From CAZABP01 sp964483245 (GTDB lineage: Bacteria > Planctomycetota > UBA1135 > UBA2386): a stretch of DNA of 64,000 nt. A model generated the notes under the pieces. The model was given only the letters and a program-made list of their open reading frames with translations. It searched no databases and was not told the DNA's origin. Positions within the stretch are counted from its first letter, which is position 1. Every line of letters begins with the position of its first letter. Of the stretch, positions 54,730 through 62,673 are shown one piece after another. The position numbers and the translations under genes are program-made. The stretch spans positions 62,001 through 126,000 of the forward strand of contig CAZABP010000004.1 in assembly GCA_964483245.1 (NCBI GenBank). Direction: 5' to 3'.

Positions 54730-56094
54730 ATGACCGTCCACAGGATCAGCAAAGGCTTCGACATCAGGCTCGCCGGCAAGGCGCCGGCCGAGTGGCACGT
54801 GGCCCCCGAGCCGCTCGTCGTCGCGATCGAGCCGGGCGAGATCCTCGGCATCAAGCCGAAGGTCCTCGTCGCCGAGGGTGACGAGGTCCTGACCGGCGAG
54901 CCGCTCCTGCTCGACAAGCGGGACCGCGCGATCCAGCTGGCGTCCCCCGCAACCGGCAAGGTCACGCGCGTCGAGTTCGGCGAGCGGCGCGTGCCGCTGC
55001 GCATCGAGCTCACCCCGAGCGGCCCGGACCGCTACCACGAGGGATCGCGGCTCGATCCCGCGCACCTCGGCCGGCTCGAACGCGGCGAGATCGTGGAGGC
55101 GCTCAAGCACGCCGGTTTGTGGCCGCTGCTGCGGCAGCGCCCGCTCGGCAAGATGCCGATCGGGGACGCGGTGCCGGTCGCGATCTACGTCAACGGCATG
55201 GACACCGAGCCGCTGGCCGCGGATCCGGCGTTCGCGACGCAGGACGACGGCGTCGAGCTGCAGCTGGCGGTCGATCTGCTGCAACGGCTCACGAGCGGCA
55301 AGGTCTACGTCACGGTCGCCGCCGGCAGCGTCCCCAAGCAGTTCCAATCCCTGCGCGGCGTCGAGCTGCATCAGTTCGCCGGTCCACACCCGACCGGCCT
55401 GGTTGGCACGCACATCGCGAGGATCGCACCGCTGCGCGGTCGCGACACGGCGTGGTACCTGAAGGCTCAGGAGGCCGCCCTGATCGGACGCTGGCTGCGC
55501 ACCGGCCGCTATCCGTGGGAGCGCGTGGTCTGCCTGGCCGGCTCGAGCGCGCCGCAGCGCGGCTACTTCCGCACGCGTCAGGGTGCTGCATTGATGACGC
55601 TGACGGGCGGCAAGCCGATCGATGCCGCGAATCGGACCATCAACGGCACGGTGCTCAGTGGGCAGGCGGTACCGCCGGATCCGCGCGGCGGCTTCCTCGG
55701 TTACTACGCGCAGACCGTGACCGCGATCCCCAGTGGGGGCGTGCAGCGCGACCTGTTCGGTTGGGCCTTGCCGCAGTTCGGCAAGCTCAGCGCGTCGCGC
55801 GCGGTCTGGTCGTGGCTCGCGCCGAAGGACCGATACGTGCTCGACGCGAGGCTGCACGGCGGCCGGCGGGCGATCGTCAACATCGGTTTGTGGGAGCGCA
55901 TGCTGCCGCACGACATCCATCCGACGTTCCTGGTGCGTGCGATCTGGGCGGGTGACATCGAGGAAGCGATCGGCCTCGGCCTGCTCGAGCTGACCGAAGA
56001 AGACGTCGCGCTCTGCACGTTCGCCGACCCCTGCAAGATCGAGATCGGCGACGTGATCCGCCAAGGCCTCGACCTCTACGAGAAGGAGGGCTGA
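54730..56094 (+). CDS. nqrA: Na+-translocating NADH:quinone reductase subunit A
   Basis: 454 residues, the peripheral cytoplasmic subunit of NQR. The N-terminus (ISKGFDIRLAGKA) and the barrel-sandwich SPATGKVTRVEFGERRVPL are characteristic of NqrA. Later come FAGPHPTGLVGTHIARIAPL and the C-terminal TEEDVALCTFADPCKIEIGD, where ExxxxxCTxxCPxK-like sequence is reduced to CTFADPCK. Length is normal. It is the first of six structural genes and its stop shares one base with the start of nqrB. Confidence 0.95.
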   Translation: MTVHRISKGFDIRLAGKAPAEWHVAPEPLVVAIEPGEILGIKPKVLVAEGDEVLTGEPLLLDKRDRAIQLASPATGKVTRVEFGERRVPLRIELTPSGPDRYHEGSRLDPAHLGRLERGEIVEALKHAGLWPLLRQRPLGKMPIGDAVPVAIYVNGMDTEPLAADPAFATQDDGVELQLAVDLLQRLTSGKVYVTVAAGSVPKQFQSLRGVELHQFAGPHPTGLVGTHIARIAPLRGRDTAWYLKAQEAALIGRWLRTGRYPWERVVCLAGSSAPQRGYFRTRQGAALMTLTGGKPIDAANRTINGTVLSGQAVPPDPRGGFLGYYAQTVTAIPSGGVQRDLFGWALPQFGKLSASRAVWSWLAPKDRYVLDARLHGGRRAIVNIGLWERMLPHDIHPTFLVRAIWAGDIEEAIGLGLLELTEEDVALCTFADPCKIEIGDVIRQGLDLYEKEG

Positions 56095-57377
56095 TGAACT
56101 TCCTCCGCCGCATCGTCGAGCGCAGCCGCAAGCTCTACCACGCGCCGGACGCGCCGCTGCACAAGCTGTGGCCGCTGTTCGACGCCAACGAGACGTTCCT
56201 GTTCGCGCCGGACACGAAGACCCCGCCGGACGGGCCGCACGTCCGCGACTACATCGATCTCAAGCGCGTGATGTGGACGGTGATCCTCGCGCTGATCCCG
56301 TGCACGCTGTTCGCGATCTGGAACACCGGCGAGCAGCACTTCCTCGCGTTCACGCGCGAGGCGGCCGCCGGCAAGCCGTATCTCGTCGGCTGGCTGCAAG
56401 GCCTGCTGTTCGGCAGCGACTATGCCCCGGTCGCCAACGCGGCGACGTTCGCCGACAAGGTCGTGTTCGGGCTGCAGAAGATGCTGCCGATCCTGCTGGT
56501 CTCGTACGGCGTCGGCCTCGGCATCGAGGTGTTCTTCGCGATCCTGCGCAAGGAGGAGGTCTCGGAGGGCTACCTGGTCTCGGGAATCCTCATCGCGCTG
56601 ATCGTGCCGGCCTCGATCCCGCTGTGGCAGCTCGCGCTCGCCGTCGCGTTCGCCGTGATCCTGGTCAAGGAGGTGTTCGGCGGCACCGGAATGAACGTGT
56701 TCAACGTCGCGCTGATGGCCCGGGCGTTCCTGTTCTTCGCCTATCCGGCGCAGATCAGCGGCGACCAGGTCTGGGTCGCCGGGATGGCGAAGGGCAATCT
56801 GCCGTACGACGGTTTCTCGATGCCGACCCCGCTGCTGGTGGCGTCGACGGCGGACGTGCACGGCGGCGCCGTCGCGCACGCCGGCCAAGCCGTGCAGCAG
56901 GCCGGCTATTCGCTGCCCGAGCTGTTCCTCGGCACGATCCCCGGCTCCGCCGGCGAGACGAGCAAGCTGTGCATCCTGCTCGGTGCGGTGGTGCTGGTGA
57001 TGACCGGCGTCGGCAGCTGGCGCACGATGGTCGCCTGCGTGCTCGGCCTGCTCGGCATGGGGCTCGTGTTCAACCTGACGATCCCCGACCTCAACGGGAT
57101 GCCGAGCCTGCCGTTCTGGGAGCACCTGCTGATGGGCGGCTTCCTGTTCGGCGTCGTCTTCATGGCGACCGATCCGGTGACCTGCCCCGAGACCGCACGC
57201 GGCAAATGGGTCTATGGCATCCTGATCGGCGCCGTGACCGTGCTCGTCCGCGCGATCAACCCGGCCTATCCCGAAGGCACGATGCTCGCGATCCTCCTGC
57301 TGAATGCGTTTGCGCCGACGATCGACCACTTCGTCATCAGCCGCAACATGAAGCGACGGAAGGTGCGCCTTGGATAA
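56094..57377 (+). CDS. nqrB: Na+-translocating NADH:quinone reductase subunit B
   Basis: 427 residues with about ten membrane helices, the core sodium-translocating subunit that carries FMN and riboflavin. MNFLRRIVERSRKLY and FGGTGMNVFNVALMARAFLF are typical. The flavinylation site normally reads SGAT; here the aligned stretch is DGFSMPTPL with SMPT at 242-245. The threonine (T245) remains but Gly-Ala is Met-Pro. It overlaps nqrC by eight bases. Confidence 0.95.
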   Translation: MNFLRRIVERSRKLYHAPDAPLHKLWPLFDANETFLFAPDTKTPPDGPHVRDYIDLKRVMWTVILALIPCTLFAIWNTGEQHFLAFTREAAAGKPYLVGWLQGLLFGSDYAPVANAATFADKVVFGLQKMLPILLVSYGVGLGIEVFFAILRKEEVSEGYLVSGILIALIVPASIPLWQLALAVAFAVILVKEVFGGTGMNVFNVALMARAFLFFAYPAQISGDQVWVAGMAKGNLPYDGFSMPTPLLVASTADVHGGAVAHAGQAVQQAGYSLPELFLGTIPGSAGETSKLCILLGAVVLVMTGVGSWRTMVACVLGLLGMGLVFNLTIPDLNGMPSLPFWEHLLMGGFLFGVVFMATDPVTCPETARGKWVYGILIGAVTVLVRAINPAYPEGTMLAILLLNAFAPTIDHFVISRNMKRRKVRLG

Positions 57378-58134
57378 GAGCAGCAACATCTACGTCCTCA
57401 AGTTCGCGCTCGTGATCTGCGTCGTCGCGAGCGCCGGGCTGGCGCTCACCTACAACGTGCTGCGCCCGCTGCAGCTCGAGAACCAGGAGTTCGACCAGAA
57501 GCGCAACGTGCTGCAGGCGCTCGGGCTGTACGACGCCAACGACCCGGCGATGACGCGGGAGAAGATCGAGCAGCTGTATGCCGCGCGGATCGAGGAGAAG
57601 GTCGTCGAGGGCACCGGCGGCGCCGCGCCGGACGTCGCGCCGGAACAGGTCGAGGTCACCGACCTCGCGCCGTCCGAGCTGAAGAAGATCCGCGACCCGC
57701 GCGAGCTGCGGCGCAAGCGGCCGGTGTTCCTGGCCCGCGGCGAGGACGGCGCGTTGACCGGGATCTGCATTCCGATCGAGGCGAAGGGCCTGTGGAGCAC
57801 GCTGTACGGCTACCTCGCGCTCGGTCCCGACGCCGACCGGGTCCGTGGCATCACGTTCTACAAGCACGGCGAGACGCCGGGACTCGGCGGCGAAGTCGAC
57901 AACCCGAACTGGAAGCAGCAGTGGACGCAGGGTCGCTCGATCCTGGCGGACGGCAAGCTGGTCGGCGTGCAGGTCAAGAAGGGGAAGGTCGATCCGTCGA
58001 TCCCGTACGAAGCGGAGCACATGGTCGACGGCCTCTCCGGCGCGACGATCACCAGCAAGGGTGTCTCGGCCGGCCTGCACAAGTCGCTCGAGTGGTTCCG
58101 CCCGTTCCTGCAGAAGTATTGGAAGTCCAACTGA
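57370..58134 (+). CDS. nqrC: Na+-translocating NADH:quinone reductase subunit C
   Basis: 254 residues from a TTG at 57370, inside the end of nqrB. One N-terminal membrane helix (VLKFALVICVVASAGLALTY) precedes a periplasmic FMN domain. Canonical ApbE target DGLSGATITSKG is present with covalent FMN threonine T226. GETPGLGGEVDNP is the conserved flavin-pocket segment. The start is forced by the overlap and by the intact helix. Confidence 0.94.
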   Translation: MDKSSNIYVLKFALVICVVASAGLALTYNVLRPLQLENQEFDQKRNVLQALGLYDANDPAMTREKIEQLYAARIEEKVVEGTGGAAPDVAPEQVEVTDLAPSELKKIRDPRELRRKRPVFLARGEDGALTGICIPIEAKGLWSTLYGYLALGPDADRVRGITFYKHGETPGLGGEVDNPNWKQQWTQGRSILADGKLVGVQVKKGKVDPSIPYEAEHMVDGLSGATITSKGVSAGLHKSLEWFRPFLQKYWKSN

Positions 58135-58152
58135 CCGGCCGGAGGTGATCCG

Positions 58153-58821
58153 ATGACCGCGACCGCAACTCCCCCGACCACGACCAAGCGCGCCCCGCTG
58201 TTCGGCAAGGCCGAACGGCGTGCCGTGCTGGATCCCCTGTGGGACAACAATCCGATCGCGTTGCAGGTGCTCGGCATCTGCTCGGCGCTCGCGGTGACGA
58301 CCAAGATGCAGACCTCGCTGGTGATGTGCATGGCCGTCATCGTCGTCGTCTCGCTCAGCAATCTCGTGATCTCGCTGATGCGCCGCTGGATTCCGAACAA
58401 GATCCGCATCGTCACCGAGCTCGTCGTGATCGCGAGCCTGGTCATCATCGTCGACAACATCCTGAAGGCCTACGTCTACGACGTCAGCAAGCAGCTGTCG
58501 GTGTTCGTCGGGCTGATCATCACGAACTGCATCGTGATGGGGCGCGCGGAGGCGTTCGCGATGGCGAACCCGCCGTTCCGCAGCCTGCTGGACGGTTTCG
58601 GCAACGCGCTCGGCTACGCCTGGATCCTGCTCGTGGTCGGCACGTTCCGCGAGATCTTCGGTTCCGGCACCTGGTTCGGCATCCCGCTGGTGCCGCAGGC
58701 GCTGTACGACGCCGGCTTCAGCAACAACGGTCTGATGGTCCTCGCCCCGGGTGCGTTCCTGCTGCTCGGGATCATCGTCTGGGTCCAGCGCGCGATCAGC
58801 GGCTACTCGGAGAAACACTGA
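58153..58821 (+). CDS. nqrD: Na+-translocating NADH:quinone reductase subunit D
   Basis: 222 residues with six membrane helices; ATG at 58153 with GGAGGTG seven bases before. NPIALQVLGICSALAVTTKMQT carries the conserved cysteine-containing loop that helps hold the membrane iron centre with NqrE, and ITNCIVMGRAEAFAM is the second cysteine segment. Its stop shares one base with the nqrE start. Confidence 0.95.
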   Translation: MTATATPPTTTKRAPLFGKAERRAVLDPLWDNNPIALQVLGICSALAVTTKMQTSLVMCMAVIVVVSLSNLVISLMRRWIPNKIRIVTELVVIASLVIIVDNILKAYVYDVSKQLSVFVGLIITNCIVMGRAEAFAMANPPFRSLLDGFGNALGYAWILLVVGTFREIFGSGTWFGIPLVPQALYDAGFSNNGLMVLAPGAFLLLGIIVWVQRAISGYSEKH

Positions 58822-59471
58822 TGACGCTGTCGTTCCTGTTGGCGGCCGATCCGAACTCGCTCGGGGCGCTGCTCGGGTTGTTCCTCGGCTCGATCTTCGT
58901 CGAGAACATCCTGCTGGCGTTCTTCCTGGGGATGTGCAGCTATCTCGCGATCAGCAAGCGCGTCGACAGCGCGATCGGGCTCGGCATCGCGGTGACGCTG
59001 GTGCAGTTCATCACGGTCACGGCGAACTGGGCGATCTACAACTTCGTGCTGCGCGAAGGCGCGCTGAGCTGGGCGGGACTGCCGGACACCGATCTGTCGT
59101 ATCTGGGCTTCCTGACCTACATCGCCGTCATCGCCGCGATGGTGCAGATCGTCGAGATGGCGATCGACCGCTACAGCCCCAAGCTCTACACGGCGCTCGG
59201 GATCTTCCTACCGTTGATCGCGGTCAACTGCGCGATCCTGGGCGGCTCGCTGTTCATGGTGGAACGTGACTACACGTTCGCGCAGGCCGCCACGTTCGGG
59301 CTCGGGTCCGGGCTGGGCTGGTTCCTCGCGATCGTCAGCATGGCGGCGATCCGGCACAAGCTGCGCACGGCGCACATCCCCGCCCCGCTGCGCGGTCTCG
59401 GCATCACGTTCATCGTGACCGGGCTGATCGCGATGGCGTTCATGACGTTCGGCGGCATCCCGATCGGCTGA
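58821..59471 (+). CDS. nqrE: Na+-translocating NADH:quinone reductase subunit E
   Basis: 216 residues with six membrane helices, the inverted partner of NqrD. FVENILLAFFLGMCSYLAISKR and LIAVNCAILGGSLFMVERDY hold the two cysteines of the iron site. The ATG at 58821 overlaps the nqrD stop, although the frame is open much further upstream inside nqrD. Confidence 0.95.
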   Translation: MTLSFLLAADPNSLGALLGLFLGSIFVENILLAFFLGMCSYLAISKRVDSAIGLGIAVTLVQFITVTANWAIYNFVLREGALSWAGLPDTDLSYLGFLTYIAVIAAMVQIVEMAIDRYSPKLYTALGIFLPLIAVNCAILGGSLFMVERDYTFAQAATFGLGSGLGWFLAIVSMAAIRHKLRTAHIPAPLRGLGITFIVTGLIAMAFMTFGGIPIG

Positions 59472-59481
59472 GGAGAGGACG

Positions 59482-60720
59482 ATGGAGACCTTTGGCGCAG
59501 TCCTGCTCGGAGTCGCGGCGCTGACCGGCGTCATCCTGCTGGTCGTCGTGTTGTTGATGTTCGCCGAGACCAAACTGGTGCGGAAAGGCAAGGTCCGCAT
59601 CCTGATCAACGACGACGAAGAGAAGTCGCCGATGGTCGATGCCGGTGGCACGCTGCTCAGCAAGCTGGGCTCGGCCGGGATCTTCCTGCCATCCGCCTGC
59701 GGCGGCGGCGGCACCTGCGCGATGTGCAAGTGCCAGGTGTTCGACGGTGGCGGCGACATCCTGCCGACCGAGTTGACGCACATCACGCGCACCGAAGCGA
59801 AGGAGCACTGGCGCCTGGCCTGTCAGGTCAAGGTCCGCCAGGACATGCGGATCAAGGTCCCGGACGAAGTGTTCGCGATCCGCAAGTGGGAGTGCACGGT
59901 GCGCAGCAACCACAATGTCGCGACGTTCATCAAGGAGCTGATCGTCGATCTGCCGCCTGGCGAGATCCTCGAGTTCGAGTCGGGTGGCTACATCCAGATC
60001 GACGTGCCGCAGTACCGCGACCTGAAGTTCGCCAACTTCGACGTCGAGTCGCAGTTCCGCCCCGACTGGGAGAAGTTCAAGCTGTTCGACCTCGTCGCGC
60101 ACAATCCGGAGCCGTGCTTCCGTGCGTACTCGATGGCGAACCATCCGGCCGAGGGGAACCGCGTCATGCTGAACATCCGCATCGCGACGCCGCCGCCGCG
60201 CACGACCGGGATCCCGCCGGGGGTCTGCTCCAGCTACGTGTTCAGCCTGAAGCCGGGCGACAAGATCACGATCTCCGGGCCGTACGGCGAGTTCCACATC
60301 AAGGAGACCGGCAAGGAGATGGTCTACATCGGCGGCGGTGCGGGCATGGCGCCGCTGCGCAGCCACATCTTCCATCTGTTCCACACGCAGAAGACCAACC
60401 GCAAGGTCAGCTACTGGTACGGCGCGCGCAGCAAGCGCGAGATGTTCTACACCGAGGACTTCGAGGCGATCGAGCGGGAGTTCCCCAACTTCCGCTACCA
60501 CGTCGCGCTGTCGGAGCCGCTGCCAGAAGATCAGTGGAAGGGCTACGTCGGCTTCATCCATCAGGTCGTCTACGAGCAGTACCTGAAGAACCACCCCGAC
60601 ATCGACCAGGTCGAGTTCTATCTGTGCGGACCGCCGATGATGTTGACGGCAGTGCAGAAGATGCTGGCCGATCTCGGCGTCGAGCCGGAGCAGATCGCGT
60701 TCGACGACTTCGGGTCGTGA
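59482..60720 (+). CDS. nqrF: Na+-translocating NADH:quinone reductase subunit F
   Basis: 412 residues, the NADH-oxidising entry subunit. After one membrane helix (VLLGVAALTGVILLVVVLLM), a 2Fe-2S domain has SACGGGGTCAMCKC with cysteines 73, 79 and 82 and the fourth at 114 (WRLACQVKV). The FAD site includes RAYSMANHP. The NADH site has YIGGGAGMAPLRSH and CGPPMM, and the C-terminus ends FDDFGS. AGGAGAGG lies just upstream of the ATG. Confidence 0.96.
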   Translation: METFGAVLLGVAALTGVILLVVVLLMFAETKLVRKGKVRILINDDEEKSPMVDAGGTLLSKLGSAGIFLPSACGGGGTCAMCKCQVFDGGGDILPTELTHITRTEAKEHWRLACQVKVRQDMRIKVPDEVFAIRKWECTVRSNHNVATFIKELIVDLPPGEILEFESGGYIQIDVPQYRDLKFANFDVESQFRPDWEKFKLFDLVAHNPEPCFRAYSMANHPAEGNRVMLNIRIATPPPRTTGIPPGVCSSYVFSLKPGDKITISGPYGEFHIKETGKEMVYIGGGAGMAPLRSHIFHLFHTQKTNRKVSYWYGARSKREMFYTEDFEAIEREFPNFRYHVALSEPLPEDQWKGYVGFIHQVVYEQYLKNHPDIDQVEFYLCGPPMMLTAVQKMLADLGVEPEQIAFDDFGS

Positions 60721-60730
60721 GCTGCGGGTC

Positions 60731-61741
60731 GTGAGCCGCGCCGCGGCGCTCACGTCGCTGCTGCTGGTCGGCTGTGGCGGCGCGGCGCACGCCGGCCTGC
60801 AGCAGCTGCGCGGCGAGGCGCAGGGAACGACCTGGACGATCAAGTACGCCGGCGAGCCGCGCGAACGGCTGTACGAACAGGTCGTCGCGTTGCTGTTGCA
60901 GTTCGACCTGGTGTTCAGCCTGTGGCTGCCGGACAGCGAGATCCGGCGCTTCAACGCCGATCCGCAGCGGATCGAAACTCCGGTCAGTGCGCGGCTCGCG
61001 GCAGCGCTGCGTCACGCGCTCGCGCTCGCGGCCGTGACCGACGGTGCGTTCGATCCGACACTACGTCCGCTGCTGCACCTGCGCGGCTTCGGCGCGGAGC
61101 CGCTGGGTCGGGCGCCGCTGCCGGCCGAGCTCGAGGACGCGCGGGCGCGCGTCGGCCATCGGTTGCTGCGCGTCGGCGCCGACGACGTCGTCGTGCGCGA
61201 GCGCCCCGGCGTGCAGATCGATCTGGACGGCATCGCACAAGGGATCGCAGTCGACGAGCTCGCCGCGCTGCTGCAGGCGGCCGGTCTCGGTGCGTTCATG
61301 GTCGAACTCGGTGGCGAAGTCCGCTGCGCCGGCACCAAGCCGGACGGCACGCCGTGGCGGATCGCGATCGAGGCGCCCCCGTCGGACGCCGCAGCGTCGG
61401 CCGCCGACGCGCCGTTCACGTCGATCGTCCCGCTGCAGGACCAGGCGCTCGCGACCAGCGGCAACTACCGTCGGTTCGTCGAATCGGGCGGCGCGCGCAA
61501 GCATCACATCCTGGATCCGCAGACCGGCGACAGTGCAGCCAGTGGCCTCGTCAGCGCGAGCGTCATCGCCGCCGACTGCGCGACGGCGGACGCGCTCGCG
61601 ACGGCGCTGATGGTGCTCGGACCGGACCGTGGCCTCGAACTGCTGCAACGGCTGCGCCGCGACGACCTGCGCGCGTTGATGGTCGTGGCGCCGCGCAGCG
61701 CAGAGGCGCAGGCTGTGCGGGTCCCGTGGCGGTGGCCCTGA
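60731..61741 (+). CDS. apbE: FAD:protein FMN transferase ApbE, lipoprotein
   Basis: 336 residues from a GTG at 60731, ten bases after nqrF. The N-terminal LLLVGCGG is a lipobox, so the protein should be anchored by Cys15 on the periplasmic side. ApbE motifs follow: GTTWTIKY, FDPTLRPL, IDLDGIAQGIAVDEL, VELGGEVRCAGTK and ATSGNYRRF, with HHILDPQTG. It attaches FMN through a phosphoester to Thr in NqrC (and NqrB), so its location after nqrF makes functional sense. Confidence 0.95.
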   Translation: MSRAAALTSLLLVGCGGAAHAGLQQLRGEAQGTTWTIKYAGEPRERLYEQVVALLLQFDLVFSLWLPDSEIRRFNADPQRIETPVSARLAAALRHALALAAVTDGAFDPTLRPLLHLRGFGAEPLGRAPLPAELEDARARVGHRLLRVGADDVVVRERPGVQIDLDGIAQGIAVDELAALLQAAGLGAFMVELGGEVRCAGTKPDGTPWRIAIEAPPSDAAASAADAPFTSIVPLQDQALATSGNYRRFVESGGARKHHILDPQTGDSAASGLVSASVIAADCATADALATALMVLGPDRGLELLQRLRRDDLRALMVVAPRSAEAQAVRVPWRWP

Positions 61742-61909
61742 GGCGAGGGCGGACTGGAAGCCGCGGCCCCGCGGCTGGTGCCAGGCGAACTTGAGTTCGC
61801 GATTCCGCCGCAGGCAGCGGAGCTTCGTCAGGGGTTCCGACGGCGATCCGGGGCGGGCTGTCGAAAAAGGAGATCCACGGCAGCACCGCCGCGTCCCACT
61901 ACGAGAACC

Positions 61910-62578
61910 ATGCGCCGCGCCCACGGATTCACGCTCGTCGAGCTCATGATCGTCGTCTCGGTGATCGCCATCGTGGCGAGCATCGCCGTGCCCAACCTGT
62001 TCGCCAGCCGCACCGTGGCGAACGAGCAGACCGTGGTCACGATCCTGCGGACGATCACGACCGCGCAGTTCGAGTTCAAGAGCAGCAATGTCGTCGACCT
62101 GAACCGCGACGGCAACGCCGAATACGCCCGGCTCGGCGAGCTCGCCGGCGAGACGAACCTGCGCGGCACGACGCTGCGGCTGCGCCCGACCCTCGTCAGT
62201 TCGTCGCTCGGCGACGTCGACACCGACGGCCACGCGACGCGCAACGGGTACCACGTTGCCGTATTCCTGCCGGGTGCGGGCGGGGCCGGGTTGGCCGAGA
62301 CCATCGCCAACGAGATGTCGATCGATGCCGTGCTGGCCGCCGACTACTGGACCTGCGTTGCCTGGCCGGCCAGCAGCTCCAGCAGCGGACGCGCGACGTA
62401 CTTCGTCAACCAGCAGGGCACGATCGTGCGCAGCCCGGACGCTGGCTACCGCGCGAAGACCACGGTGCCGGGCCCAGGCGCCGCGCTGGTCGGCGTGCCG
62501 GTGACGCGCATCGACACGCACCAGCTCGCGGTCAACGCGGTCGGTGCCGACGGCAACGCCTGGTTGCCGGTCAACTGA
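61910..62578 (+). CDS. type IV prepilin / pseudopilin-like protein
   Basis: 222 residues from ATG 61910. MRRAHG/FTLVELMIVVSVI is a class III signal: cleavage after Gly6, Phe at +1 and the conserved glutamate at mature position 5, then a hydrophobic helix. The globular part is Ser/Gly-rich and includes NQTV-type repeats and a YFVNQQGTIVRS strand. It could be a minor pilin or a type II secretion pseudopilin; no assembly genes are nearby. The frame is open upstream from 61778 but without a prepilin motif. Confidence 0.88.
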   Translation: MRRAHGFTLVELMIVVSVIAIVASIAVPNLFASRTVANEQTVVTILRTITTAQFEFKSSNVVDLNRDGNAEYARLGELAGETNLRGTTLRLRPTLVSSSLGDVDTDGHATRNGYHVAVFLPGAGGAGLAETIANEMSIDAVLAADYWTCVAWPASSSSSGRATYFVNQQGTIVRSPDAGYRAKTTVPGPGAALVGVPVTRIDTHQLAVNAVGADGNAWLPVN

Positions 62579-62673
62579 CCCAACGCGCCGCGGCCGCGGG
62601 CCGCGCCGAGGAGCGCACCGACCCGCGACGCGCCGGCGCCCGCATCCTGGCGGCCGCGCGGCCGCGGCGGCCG

